Below, piece after piece: positions 26,355-36,526 of a stretch of 64,000 nucleotides of DNA. This DNA is from Nannocystis pusilla (GTDB lineage: Bacteria > Myxococcota_A > Polyangia > Nannocystales > Nannocystaceae). Positions within the stretch are counted from its first letter, which is position 1, and every line of letters starts with the position of its first letter. The notes under the pieces were generated by a model. The model searched no databases, was not told the origin of the DNA, and was given only the letters and a program-made list of their open reading frames with translations. The stretch is from the NCBI RefSeq assembly GCF_026626665.1, contig NZ_JAPNKE010000002.1, positions 10,994,001 through 11,058,000 on the forward strand, written 5' to 3'. The translations under genes were made by a program, and so were the position numbers.

Positions 26355-27647
26355 ATGGCCTTCGGGACATCTGTCGACCTGACCTCGAACACCGGCGGGA
26401 TCGTCACGCCCAACCCGTTCTGGCTCGCCTCGGCGCCGCCCGCCAACTCGGGCGCGCAGATCATGCGAGCGTTCGACGCCGGCTGGGGCGGGGCGGTGTG
26501 GAAGACGCTCGGGACGCCGATCCAGAACGTGTCGTCGCGGTTCGGCGCGCTCCACTTCAAGGGCACCCGCGCGATCGGCTTCAACAACATCGAGCTCATC
26601 ACCGACCGCCCGCTCGAGGTCAACTTCCGCGAGATCGCCGAGGTCAAGAAGCGCTACCCCAAGCACGGCGTGATCGTGTCGCTGATGGTCGAGACGCGCG
26701 ACGAGTGGCGCGACATGATCAAGCGGGCCATCGACGCCGGGGCCGACGGGCTCGAGCTCAACTTCGGCTGCCCGCACGGGATGTGCGAGCGCGGCATGGG
26801 CTCGGCGGTCGGCCAGGAGCCGGCGCTCAACGAGAAGATCACGAGCTGGGCCGTCGAATTCTCGACGGTGCCCGTGCTGGTCAAGCTGACGCCCAACGTC
26901 GACGAGATCAATCCGCACGGCCTGGCCGCCAAGCGCGGCGGGGCCCACGGGGTCTCGCTCATCAACACGATCAAGAGCCTCATCGGCATCGACATCGACC
27001 GCTTCGTGCCCGAGCCGCGCGTCGGCGGGCTGTCGACCAACGGCGGCTACTGCGGCGCCGCGGTCAAGCCGATCGCCATGCACATGATCGGCAGCCTCGC
27101 CCGCGACCCCGACTTCGGCCTGCCGATCAGCGGCATCGGCGGGGTCGCCAACTGGCGCGACGCCGTCGAGTTCATCCTGCTCGGCTGCTCGTCGGTCCAG
27201 GTCTGCACCGAGGTCATGCTCCGCGGCTACCGGGTCGTCGGCGACATGATCGAGGGCCTCACCGAGTACATGCGCTCGCACGGCTTCTCGACGATCGAGG
27301 AGATGCGCGGCAAGGCGGTGCCGCAGTTCTCCGAGTGGGGCGAGCTCGACCTCAACTACGAGACGGTGGCCAAGATCGACCCCGGCAAGTGCATCGGCTG
27401 CCACGCCTGCGTGGTCGCGTGCCACGACGGCGCCCACCAGTGCATCCACCCGGCCCCCAAAGAGGCCGGCACCCGCGTGCCCGTGGTCGACGAGTCGGAG
27501 TGCGTCGGCTGCAACCTGTGCCAGATCGTCTGCCCGGTGCCCGACTGCATCACGATGGCCGCGGTCGACAACGGCTTCAAGCCGGCGACCTGGAACGAAT
27601 TCCAGTCCGAGGGCAAGCTGCTGCGCCCGAAGAAGGGCGCGCACTGA
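26355..27647 (+). CDS. preA: NAD-dependent dihydropyrimidine dehydrogenase subunit PreA
   Basis: 430 residues from ATG 26355, with AAAGGA about 10 bp upstream overlapping the end of preT. A dihydroorotate-dehydrogenase-like FMN barrel (residues about 1-310) carries NPFWLASAPPANSG, ELNFGCPHGMCERGMG with the catalytic Cys, VKLTPNVDEI, SINGIGG-type block ISGIGGVANWRDAVEFI and VQVCTEVMLRGY. C-terminal ferredoxin part: CIGCHACVVACHDGAHQC and CVGCNLCQIVCPVPDC for two 4Fe-4S clusters. Partner of PreT in pyrimidine reduction. A five-unit repeat array follows the stop by about 17 bp. Confidence 0.93.
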   Translation: MAFGTSVDLTSNTGGIVTPNPFWLASAPPANSGAQIMRAFDAGWGGAVWKTLGTPIQNVSSRFGALHFKGTRAIGFNNIELITDRPLEVNFREIAEVKKRYPKHGVIVSLMVETRDEWRDMIKRAIDAGADGLELNFGCPHGMCERGMGSAVGQEPALNEKITSWAVEFSTVPVLVKLTPNVDEINPHGLAAKRGGAHGVSLINTIKSLIGIDIDRFVPEPRVGGLSTNGGYCGAAVKPIAMHMIGSLARDPDFGLPISGIGGVANWRDAVEFILLGCSSVQVCTEVMLRGYRVVGDMIEGLTEYMRSHGFSTIEEMRGKAVPQFSEWGELDLNYETVAKIDPGKCIGCHACVVACHDGAHQCIHPAPKEAGTRVPVVDESECVGCNLCQIVCPVPDCITMAAVDNGFKPATWNEFQSEGKLLRPKKGAH

Positions 27648-27663
27648 GCTTTAAGAAAACGAG

Positions 27664-27731
27664 GGACATGTCCGCTGCGACATGTCCCTGGCTACAGGGC
27701 GCAAAGGGCATGTCTGCGGGGCCATGTCCTC
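27664..27731. repeat. Tandem array of five 14-bp units after preA
   Basis: Cores CATG 27667, CATG 27681, CAGG 27695, CATG 27709 and CATG 27723 are all exactly 14 bp apart. The first two units are the best: GGACATGTCC then GACATGTCCC. The array lies between the stop of preA and the stop of the convergent PhoD-like gene. Confidence 0.9.
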
Positions 27732-27846
27732 GCGGGGCGCCGGACGCGGCTCGCAGACGGGCAGCAGCGAAGCGCATGGCCGCCGGTCGGTGTGGCGGCA
27801 GCAGCCGGCAGCGAGGGGCATGGCCGGAACACACGCCCCGGGCGCG

Positions 27847-29511
27847 TCACCAGGGGGCGAGCTCGAGCCGGCTGGTCATGTCGGCCGGCTTCTTGTACGG
27901 GCCCTTGGTGGCGATCGGGTTGCCGTCGCGGCCGATGAGCTCCATCGTCAGGGTGTGGCTCGCGCGGTCGGCGGTGACGCGGGCGAAGTTGTCGTCGTTA
28001 CAAAAGTTCCAGGCGCGGTAGTCCATCGTCACGCCGGGGCGAATTTCAAAGGTGTCGGGGGTCCGCGGGTCGCGGGAGTCGTGGACGAACTCGGCGGGGT
28101 CGCCGTCGGCGAACGGGAACGGCCAGTAGAAGGCCGAGGAGACCAGCGAGTAGGCGCGCAGGTCCTCGCCGCCGCCGCCGCGGAATTCGAGCCGGGCGAC
28201 GGAGGCGCTGTGGACGTCGCCCGACAAGAACACGACGTTCTGGATCTTGCTGTCGACGATGGTCTGCAGCAAGGCCCGCCGGGTCTGCGGGAAGGCCGGC
28301 CAGGCGTCGGTCTTCTCGAGGTGGGCGACGCTGGCGCCGTGGATGGCGAACACCGGGTTGGGCGCGAACACGCTGGAGCTGACGATGAACTTGGGCACGT
28401 TGCCGCGGTCGGCCTGCTGGTCGCGCAGCCACTCGCACAACACGTCGAGCTGGCTCGGCTCGTCGGGGTCGAGCGAGGGCCGGCCGAGCATGTGGTTGTC
28501 GTCGACGTTGTCGGGGACGTCGTCCATGTAGCGCTGCGTGCGGCAGTCGAGGGTGAAGAACGGGTAGCCGCTGCTGACGAAGCTGTAGTAGAGCCGCTTG
28601 CCGTAGTTGCGCGGCGAGTGGCTCCACTGATAGCTCATGTAGGCGCCGATCGCGAGGTTGAACAGGATCTTCTTGCCCGGCTTGTGCAGGCGGTCCTGGG
28701 CCCAGTTGTCCTCGATCTCGTGGTCGTCGAGGCACATGTACGTCGGGACATGTCGCAAGAGCCTGCGCATGTTGAACGAGCCGAACGCCTGCTGGTAACG
28801 GTCGGTGAACTCGGCGTGGGTGTCGGCGAGCCCGACCGGGACGGCGCGGTGGAAGGTGTCGGCGTAGATCTGGTCGCCGCACATGACGACGAGGCTGGGC
28901 TTGGCGCCGAGCTTCTCGGTCGACAGCTCGGTGAACATGGGGCCGAAGATCCGGTCGGACTCCTTGATCTTCCACATCAGGCCCGGGTACCGGCACGAGC
29001 CGAGCATGAAGGAGAAAGCCGGGGCGGCGGCGCTGCGCGGGCTGCAGGTGCGAAACACGGCCTCGCAGGCGACGTCCGGCAGGCGCTCGACCTGGGCCGC
29101 CCACACCTGCGGGTTCGGCAAGGTCGCGGCGAGCTCCTGATCGCTGGCGCGCAGCTCGTTGTCCTCGGCGTCGTCGAGCGCGAGCGAGGCGAGGCGCACG
29201 CGGTAGGTGGTGTCGGGCTCGAGCGCGAAGACCGGGGTGGTGCCGCCGAGCCCGGTCTCGAAGCCGAGGATGAAGGTGCCGGTGCGATCGAACTCGCGCT
29301 GGAGGCGAAAATAGAACACCGGCCGCACGGGGGCCGGGATCACGTGCTCGCCCTTCTGCATGACGACGAGGACGCCGACGGTGCGCCGGTCCTCGTCGGC
29401 GACGACCTTGCGCGGGTCGTCGAGCGCGGCCGCCTGCATCCACAGGCGACAGGAACGGTCAGTCGTGTGGCCGATGATCGGGCCCAGGCCCGGCGGACGA
29501 AGCGTGCTCAT
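27847..29511 (-). CDS. PhoD-like metallophosphatase
   Basis: 554 residues from ATG 29511; an in-frame extension to 29826 is open but not coding-like. N-terminal Ig-like domain (about residues 10-165; GPIIGHTTDRSCRLWMQ, FALEPDTTYRVRLASL) is followed by a PhoD catalytic domain: FSFMLGSCRYPG, VVMCGDQIYADTF, MCLDDHEIEDNWAQDR, FIVSSSVF, VFLSGDVHSASVARLE. These supply the Ca/Fe-ligand Asp, Cys, Asn and His residues of the family. PhoD enzymes are phosphodiesterase/alkaline phosphatases for teichoic acids or phosphate scavenging, usually exported by Tat. No Tat signal is visible here, so it may be cytoplasmic. A repeat dimer (CATG 28735 and 28749) lies in frame inside the gene. Confidence 0.88.
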   Translation of the reverse strand: MSTLRPPGLGPIIGHTTDRSCRLWMQAAALDDPRKVVADEDRRTVGVLVVMQKGEHVIPAPVRPVFYFRLQREFDRTGTFILGFETGLGGTTPVFALEPDTTYRVRLASLALDDAEDNELRASDQELAATLPNPQVWAAQVERLPDVACEAVFRTCSPRSAAAPAFSFMLGSCRYPGLMWKIKESDRIFGPMFTELSTEKLGAKPSLVVMCGDQIYADTFHRAVPVGLADTHAEFTDRYQQAFGSFNMRRLLRHVPTYMCLDDHEIEDNWAQDRLHKPGKKILFNLAIGAYMSYQWSHSPRNYGKRLYYSFVSSGYPFFTLDCRTQRYMDDVPDNVDDNHMLGRPSLDPDEPSQLDVLCEWLRDQQADRGNVPKFIVSSSVFAPNPVFAIHGASVAHLEKTDAWPAFPQTRRALLQTIVDSKIQNVVFLSGDVHSASVARLEFRGGGGEDLRAYSLVSSAFYWPFPFADGDPAEFVHDSRDPRTPDTFEIRPGVTMDYRAWNFCNDDNFARVTADRASHTLTMELIGRDGNPIATKGPYKKPADMTSRLELAPW

Positions 29512-29927
29512 ACGCCCACCAGCGTAGTGCGGAACGCGAGATCGTTGCAAACCCGTGACGCGGGCGTGAAGTCGACGAACGTCGCGCGCATTCGCCCGAG
29601 TCGGGCGCGCTCGCGTGCGGCGCCGGCGGTGAACGTTGCCGCTACAAGTCGCGCACGCGCGCAGCACTCGAGGCGGCGACGCACGCGGGGCCGAAGGCGG
29701 CGGCGTGGACGCGTCTCCCGGGCAAGGGAGCGAGTAGAGCCGTCTCGGTCGCACGCGCGCCGTGATGTGTCCTCGAGGACACATGATTCGAGATGGAGGA
29801 CATGTCCTCGCAGACACCCGCGCCACGGCCGAGGCGACACCTCGCGGGTCGGCGACCAGCGCTCCGCAATCTGGTCGAAGGTCAGGGTCTGCATGCTGCT
29901 GCGCCTCTGATCGCGCAGGCTCGCAGA
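29512..29927. other. Intergenic stretch with perfect palindromes, possible gene remnant
   Basis: This 416-bp gap contains a perfect 20-bp palindrome at 29765-29784 (ATGTGTCCTCGAGGACACAT) and a perfect 14-bp palindrome at 29796-29809 (GAGGACATGTCCTC), both relatives of the dispersed repeat. On the minus strand an open frame from 29894 begins plausibly (MQTLTFDQIAERWSP) but degenerates into Arg-rich reading across the palindromes, so I treat it as a remnant or chance. The promoter for the PhoD-like gene should lie near 29515-29600. Confidence 0.45.
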
Positions 29928-31673
29928 TCAGCTCGCCGATGGAGCCTGCTTCGGTCTCACCAGAGTCCCCAGGGCCTCCACGCCCACCGGCGGCTCAGGC
30001 AGCCACGGCAGGACGAACGTGCGCTGGGCCAGGCCGCCGGCGATCCGCGCGACCTGGCGGCGCTCGCCGGCCAGCCGCGCTTGCAGCAGCGGATCGCTCG
30101 TACCCGACGCCGCGACGCTCTTGTTGATCACCCAGGCCCACGGCTCGATGTTCGCGCGCCGCAGGTCGTCTTGCAGCGCGGCCGCCTGGCTGACGGGCGT
30201 CACCTCGGGCAGCGTGACGATGATGACGCGCGTCAGCGACGCGTCCTGCAGCCGCATCAACGGCGTGACCACGTTCTTGACCCCGGGCCCGGTATGGCGC
30301 GTCGCCTGGCGGTGATAGGCGCCGGTCGCGTCCATCAGCAACAGCGAGTGCCCGGTCGGCGCGGTGTCCAGGACGACGAAGGCGCTGCGGGCCTCGTTCA
30401 CCACGCGGCTGAACGCGTGGAACACCGCGACCTCCTCGGTACACGGCGACTGAAGATCCTCGAGCAGCAGCGCACGGCCCTGCGCGTCGAGGTCCTTGCC
30501 GCGGGTGCGCATGATCTTGTCGATATAAGCCTGGGTCTCGACCTTCGGGTCGATGCGGCCGACCTTCAGCCCGTCGAGGCCGCCGGCGAGGATCTCGGCG
30601 ACGTGCGCGGCCGGATCGGTGGTCGTCAGGTGGACGCTGTGACCGCGCTGCACGAGGCCGACGGCGAGCGCGGCGGCGATCGTCGTCTTGCCGACGCCGC
30701 CCTTGCCCATGACCATGATCAGGCCGTGGCCCATCGCCGCCAGCTCATCGGCCAGGTGTGCGAGCGGCTCGGCGGACAGCGTGACGCCGGGCTCGGCGGG
30801 CGCGGAGGCGGGCTCGGGTCCGCGGCCGAGCAAGGCGCGCAACGCCGGCAGACCGACGGTGTCGAACGGACGCAGCGGCACTTCGTCGCGCGGCAGGTCT
30901 GCGAGCGCGACGGGCAGCGTGGCGAGCGCTTCACGACCGAGCGCCTCGATCGCGCGGGCGACCGGATCGTCGGGACGACTCGCGTGGAACACGGCGTTGA
31001 TGACCAGCCGCTGGTTCGCCAGGCCGAGCGCGCGCAGCTCTCGGCGGTGCGCGCGGCCTCGTGCATCGGCCGCGGGTCGGGCCGCGTGACGAGCACGACC
31101 GTCGTCGTCGCGGGATCGCTCAACGCGGACAGCGCGGCGTTGAAGCGCGACTCTTGCATCTTCAGGCCGGAGTGTGGGCCGAGGCACGAGGCGCCGCGAT
31201 CGTTGCCGGCCAGGAAGCCGCTCCACAGCTTCGGCAGGCTGAGCAGGCGCAGGGTGTGGCCAGTGGGCGCGGTGTCGAAGACGACGCGATCCCACTCCCC
31301 GCGTCGGTGCGGCCGTGACCGGCCAGCAGCGCCGCGAACTCGTCGAAGGCGGCGATCTCGGTGGTGCAGGCGCCCGAGAGCTGCTCACGCACCGTGTCGC
31401 GCTCGGCGTCGGGCGTGCCGGCGGGCATCTGCGCGAGCACGCGTCCGCGGTACGCCTCGGCCGCGGCCTCGGGGTCGATGTTGAGGACGCTCAAGCGCGG
31501 TACGCCGGGCACGGCGACGGGCTGGTTGGACAGCGGCGCGCCGAGCATCTCGTCGAGGTTGGACGCCGGGTCGGTGCTGACCAAAGGACACGCTGGCCGG
31601 CGTCGGCCATGGCGATTGCGGCGGCGGCCGACAGCGAGGTCTTGCCGACGCCGCCCTTGCCGGTGAAGAACAA
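29928..31673 (-). pseudogene. arsA: Two-domain arsenite-transporting ATPase ArsA, several frameshifts
   Basis: ArsA energises arsenite efflux. Both halves are recognisable. First half: FFTGKGGVGKTSLSAAAA (P-loop, starting at 31673), then in another frame STDPASNLDEMLGAPLSNQ, then in a third EWDRVVFDTAPTGHTLRLLS, and in a fourth ELRALGLANQRLVINAVF. Breaks lie near 31585 (in an AAAGG run), 31300 and 31045. The second half (29928-31040) is intact: MVMGKGGVGKTTIAAALA, LTTTDPAAHV and VVLDTAPTGHSLLLMD, the last being the ArsA signature that senses metalloid binding. The frame from arsC also runs into this gene without a stop, so a further indel around 31680-31735 is likely. Clustered one-base shifts with conserved residues on both sides suggest sequence errors more than decay. 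Confidence 0.85.
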
Positions 31674-31734
31674 GAGCGCGTCGCGGCGGCGAGGAAGCCC
31701 GGGGCGACCGCCGCGGGAGACGGCGCGGCCCGAG

Positions 31735-32160
31735 GCCGACGCGCGCGTCGAGCTCGGCGAGCCGGGCTTCGATCTCCGCGGCGGCGCGGCGGAACCGGGC
31801 GCGCAGCTCGTCCGGGCCGAGCGTGGGGTCGTCGCTCGCGGGGTCGTCGATCGGCCAGTGCAGCCGCGGCGCTTTGCTCAAGAACACCGGGCACACCTCC
31901 TCGGCGCACAGCGTGACGACGAGGTCGACGCTCGCCGGGTCGATCGAGTCGACCGACTTCGACGTGTGCGAGGAGAGGTCGAGCCCGCGCTCGGCCATCA
32001 CCTCGATGGCGTACGGGTTGACGTGCGAGGGCCGAGAGCCGGCGCTCTGCACCCGCACGCGGTCGCCCCAGCGGGCGCGCGCGAGGGCCTCGGCCATCTG
32101 ACTGCGCGAGGAGTTGGCGACGCAGAGGAACAGGACGCTGCGGATGTTCGGGTCGGTCAT
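31735..32160 (-). CDS. arsC: Arsenate reductase, low-MW phosphatase type
   Basis: About 142 residues from ATG 32160, 4 bp after the acr3 stop codon. Catalytic P-loop VLFLCVANSSRSQMAEA gives the CX5R-type site (Cys 13, Arg 19). Thioredoxin-linked ArsC uses further cysteines, seen in LCAEEVCPVF (85, 90). GRPSH-like SRPSHVNPYAIEVMAERGLDLSSHTSKS is the typical substrate-loop region. The enzyme reduces arsenate to arsenite for export by Acr3. The 3' end is uncertain: homology stops near 31735 but the frame stays open, probably because of an indel before arsA. Confidence 0.9.
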
Positions 32161-32164
32161 GGCG

Positions 32165-33211
<1,047 letters not shown>

Positions 33212-33237
33212 GGTTATCGGCTCCGAACGATTTGCGA

Positions 33238-33579
33238 CTAGAGGCCGCCGATCAGGGCCTTGAGGCGGCGGATCGTCCGCGGCTCGAGGCAGTAGCAGGT
33301 GCGGGGACCGTCGATCTCGCCGCGGATCAGGCCGGCGTCCTTGAGCACCTTGAGGTGCTGCGAGACCGTCGACTGCGCGAGCGGCAGCTCCTCGACGATC
33401 TCGCCGCAGACGCAGGCGCTTCGCCGGGCCAGCAGCCGGAGGATCTGCACCCGCGCAGGGTGGCCGATCGCCTTGGCGAGCGCGGCGAGCTCGACGTCGG
33501 CCTCCTCGCCCTCGACCGGGCGGAGGTCGGGCCGGTCATCGGCCGGCGGGCAGCACGCTGCGGGCGGATCGGCAGTCAT
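33238..33579 (-). CDS. arsR: ArsR/SmtB-family arsenite-responsive repressor
   Basis: 113 residues from ATG 33579. Winged-helix DNA-binding domain with recognition helix LAQSTVSQHLKVLKDAGLI (about 66-84) and wing EIDGPRTCYCLEP. Metalloid-sensing cysteines: SACVCGEIV in the helix used by classical ArsR (CxC, about 54-56), plus CYC in the wing and a CC pair near the N-terminus, an unusually Cys-rich set. It represses its own operon and is released by As(III). Its operator is seen overlapping the -10 and start codon (33578-33593). Confidence 0.95.
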   Translation of the reverse strand: MTADPPAACCPPADDRPDLRPVEGEEADVELAALAKAIGHPARVQILRLLARRSACVCGEIVEELPLAQSTVSQHLKVLKDAGLIRGEIDGPRTCYCLEPRTIRRLKALIGGL

Positions 33580-33617
33580 CGTAAAAATACGATATAGGCG
33601 CTGGCGCGGCTTTGCAA
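33578..33617 (-). promoter_or_regulatory. ars promoter and ArsR operator
   Basis: On the minus strand -35 TTGCAA (33617-33612) and -10 TATCGT (33594-33589) are 17 bp apart. A perfect inverted repeat ATCGTA-AAAA-TACGAT (33578-33593) covers the -10 and the first bases of the arsR ATG (33579-33577). Bound ArsR would occlude the promoter. The predicted transcript starts only about 3-5 nt before the ATG, so arsR is likely read from a near-leaderless mRNA. Confidence 0.7.
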
Positions 33618-33919
33618 GCGCTCAACACTCACACGCGGGACGTGGACGACACAGCGCGGGCCGGAGCGTCGTCTGCGGGAGCGGAGCACGATGAACGACC
33701 ACGACCACGACGTGCCGCGCGGCGCCGACCGCGGCTGCCCTCCCGGCTGCTGCGAGACCGTCGCCGAGACGAACGACGGCTGCACGAGTCCAAGCGCGCG
33801 GCCGACCCCGCGGGTCCTCGGCAACGCCTGGCACGGGCTCGCAATTGGCCGGATTCTGGCGTATACGCCAGGCCTGAGGCGAATCACGGTCGGCAATTCG
33901 CGGAGCGAGACGCTCGAGA
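33618..33919. other. Gap between ars operon and vWA lipoprotein gene
   Basis: About 300 bp with no firm gene. A plus-strand frame starting at ATG 33691, behind GGAGCGGAG, encodes MNDHDHDVPRGADRGCPPG with several Cys and His, then runs into the antisense of the vWA gene. It could be a small metal-binding peptide but has no supporting similarity that I can name. Confidence 0.3.
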
Positions 33920-35054
33920 TCAGCCCGGCGGCTCGATCTCCTCGCACTTCTCCTGGATCACTCCTGCCAGCGCGTCACCCACCACCATCGCGTAGTCGCT
34001 GGGGTCGCCGTCGATGTCGCCGGTGAAAGGCGGGGCCGAGAACGACTCGAGGAACGTCTTCAGCGTCGAGTCGCCGGGGTTGTCGTAGCAGAAGCCGGGC
34101 ACCAGGCCGGACGCGAGGATGCAATTGAGCCCGCCGCACGCTTGCTTCGCCGCGACCAGCTTGTCGACCCATTGACTGACGGGCTCCGGCGACTTGTCGG
34201 GCTCGTCGGTGAGGACGAAGACCACCAGCACCGCGCCGGCGTCGCGGATGAAGCCCGCGTTCGTCGGCGCCGTGGCCGGGTCGGCGGCCCAGCCGGCGGC
34301 GGCGGCCGGCATCTCGAACGAGCAGCCCGTCTCGCCGGCGGCGGTGGCTGCGGCCGTGAACCATGCCTTGAGCGCGGCCGGGTCGTCGTCGGTGTTCAGC
34401 GAGAAGTAGTGCTGACCTTGCCATTCGAACAGGCGGCCCTGCCCGCCGTTCTCGTTGGTCGTCGCCGGCGGCGCCACGTAGTGCTGGAGGATCTGCTGCT
34501 CGCTCGACTGGCTGACGCAGTTGACCGTGCTCTCCGAGCAGCTGCCGTCGTAAAGACGTCGTCGTCATGCCGACGTGGAGGTCGGTGCCGGGCGGCAGCG
34601 CGGCGACGATCGCGTCGACGAAGTCGGGGAAGACCGCGCTCAGGTCCTCCTGGTGCTTGCCCATCGACGCCGAGTTGTCGATCACGAACAGGAGGTCGAC
34701 CGCCGTGCAGCCCTTGGCCGCGTCGGTGTCGGCGGTCGGGTCGCTCGGGAAGTCGGGCTGGCCGAGGTCGAGCTTGATCCCGCTGCTGTCGTTGCCGGTG
34801 GTGGTGGGGGCGGGGCCCGTCGACGTGGTCGGGCCGCCGGTCTCGGTGGCGGAGCCGGTGCCCGGGTCGGTGGTGCTCGCGGGGTCGTCGGTGGTACCCG
34901 CGGTGAGCGGCGGCAGCGTGGTGGGGGCGGTGGTCGGCGTGCCGGCGGTGGCGGTGGCGGTGCTTCCGGCGTCGTCGCCGCAAGCGGTGAGGGTGACCGC
35001 GAGCGCGGCGAGGACGCGGGCGCAGGCGCCGGGGGTCGAACAAACGGTTCGCAT
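33920..35054 (-). pseudogene. vWA-domain lipoprotein, frameshift at about 34553
   Basis: ATG 35054 begins MRTVCSTPGACARVLAALAVTLTAC with the lipobox Cys at 25. A Thr/Gly/Pro stalk of about 65 residues follows, then AVDLLFVIDNSASMGKHQEDL, the MIDAS motif (DxSxS) of a von Willebrand A domain. The frame breaks after HVGMTTTSL. Deleting one T from the TTT run at about 34553 restores YDGSCSESTVNCVSQSSEQ and the rest (MAPPATTNENGG to EEIEPPG, ending at 33920). The C-terminal half keeps AGAVLVVFVLTDEPD and a Cys-bearing loop. Likely a surface or periplasmic adhesion/sensor protein. The homopolymer position suggests a sequencing error. Confidence 0.8.
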
Positions 35055-35163
35055 ACGGGTAATAGGCTCCCGTGTTCGCCTATACAGCCGAGCTCGTTCG
35101 CCGGCAAGGGTTCTCGGCAGCGCCTGCTCCCGGATGGGGGAAGGCGGCTACAATGCGCGGACG

Positions 35164-35895
35164 ATGCGGTGGTTCGTCGGCGACCTGCAAGGTTGCGCCC
35201 GGGAGTTCGAGGACCTGTTGCGGAAGATCCGCTTCGATCCGCAGAAGGACGAGCTGTGGTGCCTCGGTGACCTGGTGAATCGCGGGCCCGACTCGCTGGC
35301 GGCCGTCCGCTTGTGGCGGGACGTCGGCGGCCGCGGCGTCGTCGGCAACCACGATGTCTACGCGCTCCTCATCGCCGCCGGGCGATGGCCGCGCAAGCAC
35401 GACACGCTCGGACCGCTGCTCGCCGCGCCCGAGGGGCCGGATCTGCTCGCTCGCCTGCGCGCGATGCCGGCCCTGCAATTCCTGCCCGCAGGGCCAGGTT
35501 CGAAGGGGCCCGACGTGTGGGCGGTGCACGCCGGGTTCCATCCGCGGTGGAGCGACTTGCACGGCCTGGCCGCGCGGGTCAACGGGGCGCCGCACGACGA
35601 CGCGTGGCTGGAGTCGCCCGAGCTGTCGTTCATGACGCGCGTGCGCTGCTGCACCGCGTCGGGCGAGCGCAGCAAGTTCGACCGCAAGGCCGAGGACTGC
35701 CCGCCGCCGTACCGCCCGTGGGACGAGTTCTACCGCGGCGAGCCGATGGTGATCCACGGCCACTGGGCGTGGCGCGGCCACTACCGCGGGCCGAAGACGA
35801 TGGGCCTCGACTCGGGCTGCGTGTACGGCGGGCCGCTGACGGCGTGGTGCCAGGACGAGGACCGCGTCGAGCAGGTGCCGTCGCGCGGGGCGTGA
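35164..35895 (+). CDS. ApaH-like symmetrical diadenosine-tetraphosphatase (PPP family)
   Basis: 243 residues from ATG 35164. PPP-family phosphoesterase blocks are complete: FVGDLQGCAREFE (GDxxG, residues 5-9), WCLGDLVNRGPDSLAAV (GDxxxRG), VVGNHDVYALL (GNHD) and a later VIHGHWAWRG. ApaH cleaves Ap4A to two ADP, limiting alarmone and Np4N-capped RNA levels. The length is a little under E. coli ApaH and the middle region (SFMTRVRCCTASG) matches the family. Divergent from the vWA lipoprotein across 109 bp. A copy of the repeat lies in frame at 35481-35498 and another follows the stop. Confidence 0.88.
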   Translation: MRWFVGDLQGCAREFEDLLRKIRFDPQKDELWCLGDLVNRGPDSLAAVRLWRDVGGRGVVGNHDVYALLIAAGRWPRKHDTLGPLLAAPEGPDLLARLRAMPALQFLPAGPGSKGPDVWAVHAGFHPRWSDLHGLAARVNGAPHDDAWLESPELSFMTRVRCCTASGERSKFDRKAEDCPPPYRPWDEFYRGEPMVIHGHWAWRGHYRGPKTMGLDSGCVYGGPLTAWCQDEDRVEQVPSRGA

Positions 35896-35901
35896 CGGCG
35901 G

Positions 35902-36112
35902 GCTGGCTTTCGGGACATGTGATTCGGCGGCTCACTGTCTGCCCGGTGCCGGCTGACACATTGGACATGTCTTCAAGGGCATGTTCGTGCGGACAGCTCT
36001 TGCCGCTCCGGTTCGGACGAAGAGGTGAGGTCTGCCGGCCAGGTACCCGGGCTGCTCGTGGGCGCGAGGCGCACGAGACATGTTCTCGAGGACATGTCTC
36101 AATCGACATGCT
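35902..36112. repeat. 14-bp-register palindromic repeats between convergent genes
   Basis: Three groups: GCTG 35902/CATG 35916 right after the ApaH stop; CATG 35966, CATG 35980, CAGC 35994; and CATG 36079, 36093, 36107. Spacing is 14 bp throughout each group. Positions 36075-36100 form a near-perfect 26-bp palindrome, and the stop codon of the minus-strand Mpo1-like gene (36099-36101) lies within it. Confidence 0.82.
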
Positions 36113-36458
36113 TGCCGGCGGCGCGCCAGGCCCGGGCGAAGCCGCCGGACAGGACGAAGCGGGGGAAGGTGACGAACTGCTCGGCGACCAGGCGCGCGAG
36201 CATGTCGCCGCGCGAGCGGAACGGGGCCGGGGCGACATGCTCGCGGCGATGGCCGCGGCCCTGGGCGGCGAGGGCGAGGAGGACGAGCACGAGGCCGACG
36301 CCGGCGAGGGCGAAGCGGCCGCCGGCGAGGGCGAGGACGAACAGGGGCAGGCCGAGGACGAACAGCGGGACGGTCACGGCGTGGAGGGCGAGGTTGGCGC
36401 GGTCGGCGTGGTTCAGCGAGTAGTGCTCGAACTGCCAGGCGAGGAGGTCGGGGCGCAT
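36099..36458 (-). CDS. Mpo1-like (DUF962-type) membrane protein
   Basis: 119 residues from ATG 36458; the frame is open upstream to 36701 but that part reads through a direct repeat and is unlikely to be coding. Two hydrophobic stretches (AVTVPLFVLGLPLFVLALAG, FALAGVGLVLVLLALAAQG) follow YSLNHADRANLALH. A conserved C-terminus with AEQFVTFPRFVLSGGFARAW matches the Mpo1/YGL010w-like family, whose yeast member is an Fe-dependent dioxygenase in fatty-acid alpha-oxidation. Conserved His (NLALH, GRGHRREH) fit metal ligands. Bacterial function is unproven. Confidence 0.65.
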   Translation of the reverse strand: MRPDLLAWQFEHYSLNHADRANLALHAVTVPLFVLGLPLFVLALAGGRFALAGVGLVLVLLALAAQGRGHRREHVAPAPFRSRGDMLARLVAEQFVTFPRFVLSGGFARAWRAAGKHVD

Positions 36459-36526
36459 GCGGAGGGTGTAGCGCGGGGACCAGGCGGGCGGCTTGAACGG
36501 ACTGGCTACGATCGACTCGAGGCGCC

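Noticed and set aside
23919..27647. N-terminal extension of preA to 23919
   Set aside because: Reads the antisense of the PASTA gene and another frame of preT; ATG 26355 with AAAGGA gives the normal PreA length.
29508..29894. Minus-strand frame starting MQTLTFDQIAERWSP
   Set aside because: Only the first 20 residues look natural; the rest crosses palindromes and is Arg-rich, so I treat it as a remnant or chance.
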